Made by a program: the position numbers and the translations under genes | IMG/VR virus record: IMGVR_UViG_3300009075_000016 | Span: 1 to 25,467 of that record | Strand: one strand, 5' to 3' | Length of the DNA: 25,467 nt | Source of the DNA: a virus | Notes under the pieces: generated by a model | Seen by the model: the letters and a program-made list of their open reading frames with translations, nothing else | The model's database searches: none | What the model was told of the DNA's origin: nothing | Shown: one piece after another, positions 16,186 to 22,115 of the stretch | Layout of the letters: every line of letters begins with the position of its first letter | Numbering within the stretch: the stretch's first letter is position 1

Positions 16186-16543
16186 ATTAAGCTACTATCC
16201 TCCGGTTCTAACCGAAGATACTTACTGTGTTTTCCCGAGCAGGTAGCAAATCGGGATTTGATTTAAGCCTTGCTATACACTGATACGGAAGATTGAGAAG
16301 TAATCTTAAGGCACCTCATACCCTTAAAGATGAAGGAAGGTCTACGTAAGTAAATATACAAGCTGCTGAGATGTCAGCTCAAGGCTACTTTTTCTAAGGG
16401 CTAGCGGTACGGCCAAAGAATCTATACTCTCACAAGAGGTGAGAATTAGAATCTAATGTACCGCGCAATCAAAAACGACTTGGTTAGGTCTCTCCTTCCC
16501 TGATCAAGTTGTTTTATGCCTCCTTAAACGGAGGCATTTTTTT
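16186..16543 (+). ncRNA. Candidate structured RNA of about 350 nt, class unknown
   Basis: No gene fits between the 15611 gene and 16566, but perfect helices abound. TCCCGA (16233-16238) pairs with TCGGGA (16251-16256), and GTAGC in its loop (16243-16247) can pair with GCTAC (16191-16195), a possible pseudoknot. GCCTT (16267-16271)/AAGGC (16308-16312) encloses AAGATT (16289-16294)/AATCTT (16302-16307). GCGGTAC (16404-16410)/GTACCGC (16458-16464) encloses TCTCAC (16428-16433)/GTGAGA (16439-16444). An 11-bp helix 16474-16484/16503-16513 has two G-U pairs. It ends at a terminator. It does not resemble tmRNA, RNase P RNA or 6S RNA as I know them. Probably made from the 15516 promoter as the 3' part of the message. 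Confidence 0.65.
16518..16543 (+). terminator. Rho-independent terminator after structured RNA
   Basis: GCCTCC (16518-16523) and GGAGGC (16530-16535) form a perfect stem with a 6-nt loop, followed by A and seven T (16537-16543). Confidence 0.9.
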
Positions 16544-16565
16544 GCAAACCTTAACAGGAAGAATC

Positions 16566-16754
16566 ATGAGCAAGAGTAATCGAATTGTAAAGAAAGATCA
16601 AGAAGAAATTAGAAGAATTATTGTTGATCTTTTGAATATACGTAAAGCAGGAAAAAATCTTTTAGGTACAGCATACCTTGATTTGTTATATGCAGACGCA
16701 AGTATTCTTTCAGATTTACTTGGCAATTGTAATCATCGTTACGGGAGAGATTAA
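16566..16754 (+). CDS. Small basic helical protein, 62 aa
   Basis: The ATG at 16566 follows AGGAAG; frames starting earlier would include the terminator. Product begins MSKSNRIVKKDQEEIRRII and is mostly helical (LLGTAYLDLLYADASILSDLL). No family recognised. Overlaps the next ATG at its stop (TAATG). Confidence 0.65.
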   Translation: MSKSNRIVKKDQEEIRRIIVDLLNIRKAGKNLLGTAYLDLLYADASILSDLLGNCNHRYGRD

Positions 16755-16933
16755 TGGGTATGGATCGAGAAAAGTGGTTAGCAATTCGTAATACACCAAG
16801 AAAGCTTGGTAATGAAAAAATGATTCATCAGTCGACAGATCTTGTGCACGTCAAAGATGATAAGACTAATGTCACTCGTGTAATTACTAGACACAAAGGA
16901 AATACTTTTCGTAGGACTCAAAACAAGGGTTAG
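16754..16933 (+). CDS. Small basic hypothetical protein, 59 aa
   Basis: Fills the gap between two genes exactly: the ATG overlaps the preceding stop, and the TAG ends three bases before the next ATG. Strongly basic (EKWLAIRNTPRKLGN, and TRHKGNTFRRTQNKG at the end), suggesting nucleic-acid binding. No recognised family. Confidence 0.62.
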   Translation: MGMDREKWLAIRNTPRKLGNEKMIHQSTDLVHVKDDKTNVTRVITRHKGNTFRRTQNKG

Positions 16934-16936
16934 TTT

Positions 16937-17236
16937 ATGGTCGAGAAAAAGCTGCTCAAAGATATAACCGTAGTTGATATTACTTTTAAAGCTACTAAGA
17001 AGGAATTAGAACTTCTTGATCAAGTCTTCAAAGGTTACCTTAGTAAACATAAGTATCCAATTGACCCTTATGCCACTAAGAATGATACCTTTAACAAGAT
17101 TTACAAACAAATGGCTCTACATTGGAAACGTGTAGACATGTCTAGTCTAGAAGATGAAGCTATCAAGATTACCAGTGCAGTTAATTGTATGCACAGGATA
17201 ATGAGAGAGATTAATGAGAAGATTCTCTACGAATAG
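16937..17236 (+). CDS. Hypothetical protein, 99 aa
   Basis: Soluble and lysine-rich, with predicted helices (KATKKELELLDQVFKGYL, ITSAVNCMHRIMREINEK). Its TAG stop shares its last base with the first base of the tRNA at 17236, so gene and tRNA are probably on one transcript cut by host tRNA processing enzymes. No family recognised. Confidence 0.72.
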   Translation: MVEKKLLKDITVVDITFKATKKELELLDQVFKGYLSKHKYPIDPYATKNDTFNKIYKQMALHWKRVDMSSLEDEAIKITSAVNCMHRIMREINEKILYE

Positions 17237-17311
17237 GGCGTATAGCTCAGCGGTTAGAGCTGAAGACTCATAATCTTTAGGTCCTAGGTTCAAATCCTAG
17301 TGCGCCCACCA
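17236..17311 (+). tRNA. tRNA with CAU anticodon, probably tRNA-Ile2
   Basis: Full cloverleaf: acceptor GGGCGTA/TGCGCCC (one G-U), D arm GCTC/GAGC, anticodon stem AAGA/TCTT with loop CTCATAA, T stem CTAGG/CCTAG with loop TTCAAAT, and encoded CCA (17309-17311). The CAU anticodon fits Met or Ile2. The D-loop AGCGGTTA has the length of E. coli tRNA-Ile2 (AGTGGTTA) rather than elongator Met (AGTTGGTTA), and the other phage tRNAs here read A-ending codons, so Ile2 (reading AUA after lysidine modification) is preferred. Confidence 0.9.
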
Positions 17312-17327
17312 ATCAAGGAAACCAAGT

Positions 17328-17552
17328 ATGAAATACTATCTCGAAATATATACAAAAGAGCTTAACAGAATCACTACAAAATCTTTTGGAGAAACGTTTG
17401 CAAGACGTTTTATGCAAGAACTAATATTTATTCCTGAATTTAATATTAGGTATATTAACCTCTTTCAAGAAGATGGTGGTTGTGTAGGCCTTTATAAACT
17501 AGCAAAAGAAGAAAACAGAAAACCTCCAACAGATCAATTTGAAATACAATAG
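17328..17552 (+). CDS. Hypothetical protein, 74 aa
   Basis: The ATG is preceded by AAGGAA. Mixed alpha/beta-looking sequence (MKYYLEIYTKELNRITTKSF, FNIRYINLFQEDGG) with a charged C-terminus (KLAKEENRKPPTDQ). No membrane segment or motif recognised. Confidence 0.68.
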   Translation: MKYYLEIYTKELNRITTKSFGETFARRFMQELIFIPEFNIRYINLFQEDGGCVGLYKLAKEENRKPPTDQFEIQ

Positions 17553-17560
17553 AGGTATTT

Positions 17561-17887
17561 ATGGATGAAGGTGAAAGATTAAAAAGAGAAGGAATGAAGA
17601 CTGTTGAGGAGCAGGAAAAAGCTATCTGGAAGAAAGCTTACTATGAGATAGTGGCAGACTGTCTCAATGAGGTGCCTATCGATCATTTATTTAGTATTGA
17701 AATATTTCATAGGACAGTAAGAAAATATATTGGTGAACCACATCATCCTAATACATTTAGTTCATTATCCGGAAGGATTTTAGATAAATGGAGAAGACAA
17801 GAATTAATTATACTTGATCATATTGAAAAGTCTATAATAGCTAAAAATCGTTCTTGCCTTGTTGCTATTTATAGGAGAGTACGGTGA
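17561..17887 (+). CDS. Winged-helix-like hypothetical protein, 108 aa
   Basis: GAGG lies 5-8 bp before the ATG. The pattern EPHHPNTFSSLSGRILDKWR then RQELI, a short linker and IAKNRSCLVAIYRR resembles a recurring phage family with P-HPN-[AT]-[WF] followed by a helix and a late basic strand, thought to be a winged-helix DNA-binding domain. The N-terminal half is helical and charged. DNA binding is inferred from this pattern only. The stop overlaps the next GTG start. Confidence 0.68.
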   Translation: MDEGERLKREGMKTVEEQEKAIWKKAYYEIVADCLNEVPIDHLFSIEIFHRTVRKYIGEPHHPNTFSSLSGRILDKWRRQELIILDHIEKSIIAKNRSCLVAIYRRVR

Positions 17888-18114
17888 AACTTTCTGATTT
17901 AATGAAAGACCATACTGTAACACATGCACGAAGAGCATATTGGAAGATTCGAGATGATCATGTTGTGTTACCAATAGTTGTCGATGGGATGCGTGGTCCT
18001 TGGAGCGTATTGGTTGCTTTCGATGGTAAGCAAATGATACGTAAGAGTCTTCCACTTTTAACAGATGATAATGATGATTGGGAACGTTATTCACCACCTA
18101 TTCATACTCAATGA
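17884..18114 (+). CDS. Hypothetical protein, 76 aa
   Basis: Starts with GTG overlapping the preceding stop (GTGA), after AGGAGAG. Soluble; alternating basic and acidic parts (HARRAYWKIRDDH, LTDDNDDWERY) around a beta-looking core (HVVLPIVVDG, WSVLVAFDG). It ends 3 bp before tRNA-Gln. No family recognised. Confidence 0.7.
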   Translation: MKLSDLMKDHTVTHARRAYWKIRDDHVVLPIVVDGMRGPWSVLVAFDGKQMIRKSLPLLTDDNDDWERYSPPIHTQ

Positions 18115-18116
18115 GA

Positions 18117-18190
18117 TCAGGGATCGTCTAAAGGCAGGACAGCAGCCTTTGAAGCTGTGAATCGAGGTTCGAATCCTTGTCCCTGAACCA
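18117..18190 (+). tRNA. tRNA-Gln (UUG)
   Basis: Acceptor TCAGGGA pairs with TCCCTGA; anticodon stem GCAGC/GCTGT with loop CTTTGAA gives anticodon TTG (reads CAA); T stem CGAGG/CCTTG with loop TTCGAAT; CCA encoded (18188-18190). The UCAGGGA-type 5' end with its mostly G/C acceptor is acceptable for a phage tRNA-Gln. Confidence 0.93.
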
Positions 18191-18194
18191 CATA

Positions 18195-18247
18195 CGGTAC
18201 GGATTTGTTGGGTTCCAAATCACGTACGCCGGATGATCGTAACCGGC
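18195..18247 (+). repeat. Two-hairpin RNA element, copy A
   Basis: Stem 1: GTACG (18197-18201) with CGTAC (18223-18227) and GATTTG (18202-18207) with CAAATC (18216-18221), one bulged A. Stem 2 abuts it: GCCGG (18228-18232) with CCGGC (18243-18247), loop ATGATCGTAA. A second copy with different stem sequence but the same fold lies at 20980-21049. It starts four bases after the tRNA-Gln CCA, upstream of a small membrane protein gene. Bases 18248-18317 hold only an AT-rich leader and ribosome site. Confidence 0.65.
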
Positions 18248-18317
18248 ACTTCTATTCTTTAAATGCAAAATCGTTGAAAGTAGTAGTTAAATTAATGAAG
18301 AGTAACGAGGGACTACT

Positions 18318-18443
18318 ATGAGTAAATTGAAAAAGTTTAAAATAACTGATATCGGTATGATTATTTTAGTCGGTATTGTTGCTGCAGGTCTTATATTCTT
18401 TGTTATTGGCTTTCCAGAATTAGGCTGGATTACTAACCGATAA
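18318..18443 (+). CDS. Small single-pass membrane protein, 41 aa
   Basis: The ATG at 18318 follows GAGGGACTACT. Product: basic start (MSKLKKFKITDIG), one long hydrophobic segment (MIILVGIVAAGLIFFVIGF), short C-terminus (PELGWITNR), so probably N-inside. It lies between the two-hairpin element and tRNA-Thr. No family recognised. Confidence 0.6.
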   Translation: MSKLKKFKITDIGMIILVGIVAAGLIFFVIGFPELGWITNR

Positions 18444-18450
18444 TTTTAAA

Positions 18451-18524
18451 GCCCCTATAGTTAAACGGCATAACAGCACACTTGTAATGTGCGGTTCGTG
18501 GTTCAATTCCATGTGGGGGCACCA
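18451..18524 (+). tRNA. tRNA-Thr (UGU)
   Basis: Acceptor GCCCCTA pairs with TGGGGGC (one G-U, one A-T); D arm GTTA/TAAC; anticodon stem GCACA/TGTGC with loop CTTGTAA gives anticodon TGT (reads ACA); T stem GTGG/CCAT with loop TTCAATT; CCA encoded (18522-18524). Confidence 0.92.
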
Positions 18525-18537
18525 CTTAGGAATTACA

Positions 18538-18684
18538 ATGAAAGCTAGAGTAACCCGAGCGACTTTTATTGAAAGAGCTCACAACGATTACGCGATTGCT
18601 CGTTTTTATGGTAAAGGTAAAGTACGTGCTTTCTTTTCTGCTATTTGGCGTACATGGTATTTACGAGATGAATGGGTAGATTAA
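18538..18684 (+). CDS. Small basic protein, 48 aa
   Basis: The ATG at 18538 has TAGGA just upstream; a longer frame would run back into tRNA-Thr and is rejected. Basic and aromatic (TRATFIERAHNDYAIARFYG, then RAFFSAIWRTWYLRDEW). No family recognised. The stop overlaps the next ATG. Confidence 0.58.
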   Translation: MKARVTRATFIERAHNDYAIARFYGKGKVRAFFSAIWRTWYLRDEWVD

Positions 18685-18902
18685 TGTCAGATTTAATATT
18701 AGAGAATCTTAAATATTTCGCTCAAATACAACAAGGAGAGATATGGACAGAACGGCATTGGAGACTTGCTTTTGAGACAATGCTGGAATATGAAAAGATT
18801 GCCCCTAAAGAACAAACAATATGTCAAAAGACTGGCTCACATACGTATTCTTTCGGTAGTACAAAATGTGTTTTCTGCGATAACCATTTGAGTATATATT
18901 AA
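18684..18902 (+). CDS. Small protein with C-terminal zinc-like site, 72 aa
   Basis: The ATG at 18684 overlaps the preceding stop. Helical acidic N-terminal half (LENLKYFAQIQQGEIWTERH), then CQKTGSHTYSFGSTKCVFCD near the end, a Cys/His...C-x2-C arrangement able to bind one metal. No family recognised. The stop overlaps the next start. Confidence 0.68.
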   Translation: MSDLILENLKYFAQIQQGEIWTERHWRLAFETMLEYEKIAPKEQTICQKTGSHTYSFGSTKCVFCDNHLSIY

Positions 18903-19288
18903 TGAACAAACTATTTTATGATGATGGAAGAATTTTTATGGAGGTTACTCCAGTTAAAGCGCTATTTCACAGCGGTTTAATTCATGATGTTATTACGAAA
19001 GGAGGTAAGTTTGTTGTTGATCTTAATACCAATGAACTTACAATTTATAGGCCAAAGGTTGAGAAGCCTAAGAAGAAGGTGAATCCTAGATATAAACCTC
19101 TTCATGAACCTACAATCACAATCTCAGATGATCTTGATGTAGCTCTTGTTCAATTAGCTGATCAATATTACCTTGGAAAACATCTGGGTAACTTTTACTA
19201 TGGTGATTCTAAAAACCGTAGAAGAGTTTTTTCTAATGGAGATTGGGAAGCATTTAAAGAAACTGTAATAAGGTTTTACAGAGAATAA
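18902..19288 (+). CDS. Hypothetical protein, 128 aa
   Basis: Coupled to the upstream gene by TAATG. Two parts are visible: an N-terminal beta-looking region (residues 1-52), a proline/lysine-rich linker (VEKPKKKVNPRYKPLHEP, about 53-70), and a C-terminal region with basic helices (KNRRRVFSNGDWEAFKETVI). It ends just before the leader of the secreted protein gene. No family recognised. Confidence 0.75.
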   Translation: MNKLFYDDGRIFMEVTPVKALFHSGLIHDVITKGGKFVVDLNTNELTIYRPKVEKPKKKVNPRYKPLHEPTITISDDLDVALVQLADQYYLGKHLGNFYYGDSKNRRRVFSNGDWEAFKETVIRFYRE

Positions 19289-19294
19289 AGCGAT

Positions 19295-19356
19295 ATATCT
19301 CGCCATCAAATAGAAATATAAAGATAAGTTTAAACTAAATTAGATGAGCGAGATAT
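19295..19356 (+). promoter_or_regulatory. Inverted repeat that can mask a start codon
   Basis: ATATCTCGC (19295-19303) and GCGAGATAT (19348-19356) are perfect 9-bp arms; the second arm covers the weak ribosome site and the first two bases of the ATG (19355). The 44-base spacer is AT-rich and contains the palindrome AGTTTAAACT. In RNA this stem would hide the start, suggesting translational control or an operator straddling the leader. Confidence 0.5.
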
Positions 19357-20182
19357 GAAAAAATTGACTTCATTCTTAGTCCTGACGTTCTGTTCAATGA
19401 GCGTATTTGCAGGATCTGCCATTGTTTCCTGGACCAATCCTACAACGAATACAGATGGTACTTTTATTCCGACAACAGGTCCAGGTTCTTTGGTTTCGAC
19501 ACGCGTTCGATGGGGTACTTGCATTAGTGGAAATATCTTTGGAACACAGCAAGGGCAAGTAGTTGCTAATGCACCAGCAAGTAGTGTTGAAATTAGTATG
19601 CTACCTTCTGGCACTTATTGTTTTGATGCTTTTTCATTAAACACATATGGTGTAGAATCTGTTGCAAGTAATGTAGCTTCTAAAGTTGTAGAAGATCCCA
19701 ATAATGCGCCTGTTCTCACAAATCCAGGTGGAAGGACATCTATTAGAGGTGTAGCAACTACGTTACAATTAGTCGCTACAGACGTTGACTCCGATGCGTT
19801 AACATATTCTGCGGTAGGAATGCCTCCTGGTATAACGATCAATTCCGCTGGTTTATTTAGCGGTATTCCGACGACTGTTGGTGCTTATTCTGTAATTGCA
19901 ACTGTTACCGATGTGCATGGGGATAGTGATTCAGAGGTCTTTACTTGGACAATCAATAATCCTCCTACACCGAACCCGCCGACAATTACAGTGCAGACTT
20001 ATGCGTATGAATTAAATAACAGGAAGTTAGGTCGTATCGTTGCAAGCATACCTCTTGGTGTTGCATGCTATGAAGGTGCTATTTTAAGTAAGAATGGTCT
20101 TACTTACTATCAAGTTCCGGCATCAGCAGTTACTGTGACATCTAAGGTACGCTCTAATGTATTTATGGCAGCTTGCGCGTAA
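19355..20182 (+). CDS. Secreted fibronectin III / Ig-like domain protein, 275 aa
   Basis: Sec signal peptide MKKLTSFLVLTFCSMSVFA with likely cleavage before Gly20. Residues ~20-112 look like a fibronectin type III fold (SAIVSWTNPTTNTDG ... SGTYCFDAFSLNTYGVESV). Residues ~115-200 match a putative Ig domain of the He_PIG type (DVDSDALTYSAVGMPPGITI, then SAGLFSGIPTTVGAYSV). A proline linker and a C-terminal domain with two cysteines follow. Export to periplasm or cell surface is likely. It is unlike a tail protein (small, signal peptide, among tRNAs), so it is probably a host-modifying cargo gene (moron): adhesion, exclusion or host fitness are possibilities. Bounded by an inverted repeat and tRNA-Leu. 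Confidence 0.85.
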   Translation: MKKLTSFLVLTFCSMSVFAGSAIVSWTNPTTNTDGTFIPTTGPGSLVSTRVRWGTCISGNIFGTQQGQVVANAPASSVEISMLPSGTYCFDAFSLNTYGVESVASNVASKVVEDPNNAPVLTNPGGRTSIRGVATTLQLVATDVDSDALTYSAVGMPPGITINSAGLFSGIPTTVGAYSVIATVTDVHGDSDSEVFTWTINNPPTPNPPTITVQTYAYELNNRKLGRIVASIPLGVACYEGAILSKNGLTYYQVPASAVTVTSKVRSNVFMAACA

Positions 20183-20192
20183 GGGGTCTTAA

Positions 20193-20277
20193 GCGATCGT
20201 GGTGGAACTGGTATACACAACAGACTTAAAATCTGTCGCCTAAAGGCTTGTGGGTTCGAGTCCCACCGATCGCACCA
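20193..20277 (+). tRNA. tRNA-Leu (UAA)
   Basis: Acceptor GCGATCG pairs with CGATCGC; anticodon stem ACAGA/TCTGT with loop CTTAAAA gives anticodon TAA (reads TTA); long variable arm CGCCTAAAGGCT, typical of class II tRNAs; T stem GTGGG/CCCAC with loop TTCGAGT; CCA encoded (20275-20277). Confidence 0.94.
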
Positions 20278-20290
20278 TTTGGAGCAAAAT

Positions 20291-20509
20291 ATGGATCTTG
20301 AAACATTCAAGCAGGATTTGGAAACAATACATAATAAATTAATTGATGTTCGTGATTGGATAACACATGAGCATATTTCAGAGGTATTTTCAGACGCGTA
20401 CATTATCAACACTTTTGAGCATATTGAAGATGAACTTCTTTCACTAGAAGTTTATGTAGTCGAGATGAATGAAGAGAAAAGGGATGACCAAATTCCAATT
20501 GTTTTGTAA
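20291..20509 (+). CDS. Small acidic helical protein, 72 aa
   Basis: The ATG at 20291 has GGAG seven bases upstream, directly after tRNA-Leu. Acidic, mostly helical (MDLETFKQDLETIHNKLIDV, FEHIEDELLSLEVYVVEM). No family recognised. Confidence 0.68.
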   Translation: MDLETFKQDLETIHNKLIDVRDWITHEHISEVFSDAYIINTFEHIEDELLSLEVYVVEMNEEKRDDQIPIVL

Positions 20510-20660
20510 AAGCAATCCTCAAATTATTGGTAATAAATCTTTTGAAAAGTTCTTAGAGTATTATCCAGGACTTGATAAACGAGAAAGAAAGACTGAGTAC
20601 CAGCGTCAAATGACAGAGTTATTTTTTAATCAATGTTCTAAGGAGCTTGAGATGAAGTAG
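20469..20660 (+). CDS. Small basic hypothetical protein, 63 aa
   Basis: Overlaps the previous gene by 41 bp in another frame; ATG 20469 or ATG 20484 could start it, neither with a strong ribosome site. Basic and aromatic (FQLFCKSNPQIIGNKSFEKF, LDKRERKTEYQRQM). No family recognised. Support is moderate because of the overlap. Confidence 0.5.
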   Translation: MKRKGMTKFQLFCKSNPQIIGNKSFEKFLEYYPGLDKRERKTEYQRQMTELFFNQCSKELEMK

Positions 20661-20681
20661 TTAAGCCTATGAGGGTACTTC

Positions 20682-20972
20682 ATGTCTCGTTTTTATCAAA
20701 ATAAAAAGTTTAAGTTGAAGAGAATTAGGCGTATCTATGATGATATGAGTCCTTTCGAACGACGCGAGTATACCAGGCGTTTAGACAAGTGGTGGAAAGC
20801 TTGGGTAACGCCTATTAACTATAGTGCTGTGCCTACCGAATGGAACAATTTAAATCATACTCGTCCTAATAGACGTTGGACTGAACGTAATTTAACAAAA
20901 GTAATTCATGGCTATGATGCAGATATTCTCTCATGGCCTGATTACAGAAAGCCTCTTCAATATTATTATTAA
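20682..20972 (+). CDS. Basic, Arg/Tyr/Trp-rich protein, 96 aa
   Basis: GAGGG lies upstream of the ATG. Strongly basic (MSRFYQNKKFKLKRIRRIYD, FERREYTRRLDKWWKAW), ending LQYYY. Such charge suggests RNA or DNA binding, but no family is recognised. It ends eight bases before copy B of the two-hairpin element. Confidence 0.68.
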   Translation: MSRFYQNKKFKLKRIRRIYDDMSPFERREYTRRLDKWWKAWVTPINYSAVPTEWNNLNHTRPNRRWTERNLTKVIHGYDADILSWPDYRKPLQYYY

Positions 20973-20979
20973 CGAAAAT

Positions 20980-21049
20980 CGGTACGTGTAAGCTCCCCGG
21001 CATTGCAAAAAGTGAGTTTACATAAGTACACCGGATAATCGTAACCGGT
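20980..21049 (+). repeat. Two-hairpin RNA element, copy B
   Basis: Stem 1: GTAC (20982-20985) with GTAC (21026-21029), then TGTAAGCTC (20987-20995) with GAGTTTACA (21014-21022), 9 bp including one G-U. Stem 2 abuts it: ACCGG (21030-21034) with CCGGT (21045-21049), loop ATAATCGTAA. Compared with copy A (18195-18247), the closing pair of stem 2 changes G-C to A-T and stem 1 differs almost completely while staying paired, whereas CGGTACG at the 5' end and the 10-nt loop are kept. It lies 15 bp before the next gene's ATG. Confidence 0.65.
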
Positions 21050-21063
21050 TTTAGGAGATTTAA

Positions 21064-21369
21064 ATGGATGATAAGTTATGGGCTAATGAGTCTTTGCGAA
21101 TGGCGCTGCAACAAATCAAAGATGTAGAAACCAAATCTTTGCATGAGGAGATAGATCGTTTACAGCGCGAGCTGACCGAGGCACGTTCCGAACGTAACAC
21201 TTGGGAAGATACGGCCAGTTACCATTATGCTGAATCTTGTGACAATGAGCGTAAATTGACCGAGGCAAAAGAACTGCTGCGGGATGCGCGGGATCGGTTC
21301 AGCTTTGTCAGCGACACGCTGCATGACCGCATCGACGCCTTCCTCGCCGAAAAGGAGGGTGAGCGATGA
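21064..21369 (+). CDS. Coiled-coil protein with mosaic composition, 101 aa
   Basis: TAGGAG is upstream of the ATG. Long helix with heptad pattern (LHEEIDRLQRELTEARSERN, LTEAKELLRDARDRF), so probably a coiled-coil oligomer. Base composition changes inside the gene: the first third is AT-rich like its neighbours, the rest (from about 21260) GC-rich, continuing into the next gene. This looks like a recombination join. The stop overlaps the next start (ATGA). Confidence 0.7.
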   Translation: MDDKLWANESLRMALQQIKDVETKSLHEEIDRLQRELTEARSERNTWEDTASYHYAESCDNERKLTEAKELLRDARDRFSFVSDTLHDRIDAFLAEKEGER

Positions 21370-21584
21370 GCGACACGATTCCCACCGCATTCACGGTGCC
21401 GCTTGTGGAGTTCACGCGCCTCGCTACGGAGCGTGATCGCCTGCGCCGCGAACTGGCCGAAGCGCATAAGTGGATTAGAAATACGCCACATCGAACGGAT
21501 TGTCCAAGTCGTTTGTTACCAGACTTTTATCAAGGACAGCAAATCCCTTGTACATGTGGTCGTAATCGTTTAGCGGAAAAATAG
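21366..21584 (+). CDS. Coiled-coil and cysteine motif protein, 72 aa
   Basis: ATGA overlap with the gene before. The N-terminal half repeats the coiled-coil wording of its neighbour (ATERDRLRRELAEAHKWI; compare IDRLQRELTEAR), followed by TDCPSR and IPCTCGRNR, a C...C-x-C set that may bind metal. The GC-rich part ends near 21470, where the sequence returns to AT-rich. The shared RELxEA wording suggests the two genes arose by duplication or came in together. Confidence 0.65.
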   Translation: MSDTIPTAFTVPLVEFTRLATERDRLRRELAEAHKWIRNTPHRTDCPSRLLPDFYQGQQIPCTCGRNRLAEK

Positions 21585-21633
21585 GTATCTTATATGATAA
21601 CAATCCCATCAACAGTCTATAAGGAGACTTCAA

Positions 21634-21921
21634 ATGAGACTTTCCATACATGGTTTCGTATGGTTTATCGGTGTTCTGCTCGGGATCGCGCTTAATCTTT
21701 TGGTGTTGCAAAATACACCAAAGTTGTTGAGCGCAGTCAAGCAGAGCGGTGATTACGCAATGTTTGTTTTCCTCGGCGGCGGTGGAATCACTATGGGGTT
21801 CCTTCTCTACGGAGTCAGTAAGTTTATTACTGAATTCTTTAGGGAGCTTGTCTTTTGGCTCAATGTCATTCTTAGGAAGACAGGCCAGAAGGAAGTGTTC
21901 AAGGAATGGGCCACTTTCTAG
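21634..21921 (+). CDS. Two-pass membrane protein, 95 aa
   Basis: AAGGAG is upstream of the ATG. Hydrophobic segments at about 8-26 (FVWFIGVLLGIALNLLVL) and 42-62 (AMFVFLGGGGITMGFLLYGV), with an amphipathic basic C-terminal part (FWLNVILRKTGQKEVFKEW). No cysteine-rich or enzymatic motif. The pattern could suit a holin-like or host-membrane protein, but no lysis partner is seen. It ends just before a strong AGGAGG site for the next gene. Confidence 0.72.
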   Translation: MRLSIHGFVWFIGVLLGIALNLLVLQNTPKLLSAVKQSGDYAMFVFLGGGGITMGFLLYGVSKFITEFFRELVFWLNVILRKTGQKEVFKEWATF

Positions 21922-21929
21922 GAGGAATC

Positions 21930-22115
21930 ATGGCTAAAGATGAACTGAAGGAGATGTTCCTGCAGGCGGCAGTGTATCGTTCTGATGCACTGCTGTCTCA
22001 GAAACGCGCCCAAGAGGTTGAGTATGAGATACTCAAATACTTGGCGGACCACCGGATGTATGAGATGCTTCAGTTGGATATGAAGCGTTTCAAGGCATAC
22101 GTCTTCGGAGGTTGA
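21930..22115 (+). CDS. Small helical protein, 61 aa
   Basis: The ATG at 21930 follows a near-ideal AGGAGG. Charged and helical (MAKDELKEMFLQAAVYRSDA, SQKRAQEVEYEILKYLADHR). No family recognised. It is the last gene before the 1-kb non-coding RNA region, and its stop lies inside a TTGACA hexamer (22112-22117). Confidence 0.72.
   Translation: MAKDELKEMFLQAAVYRSDALLSQKRAQEVEYEILKYLADHRMYEMLQLDMKRFKAYVFGG

Noticed and set aside
18487-18537. In-frame start inside tRNA-Thr for the 18538 gene
   Set aside because: It would translate the tRNA. ATG 18538 with TAGGA upstream is enough.
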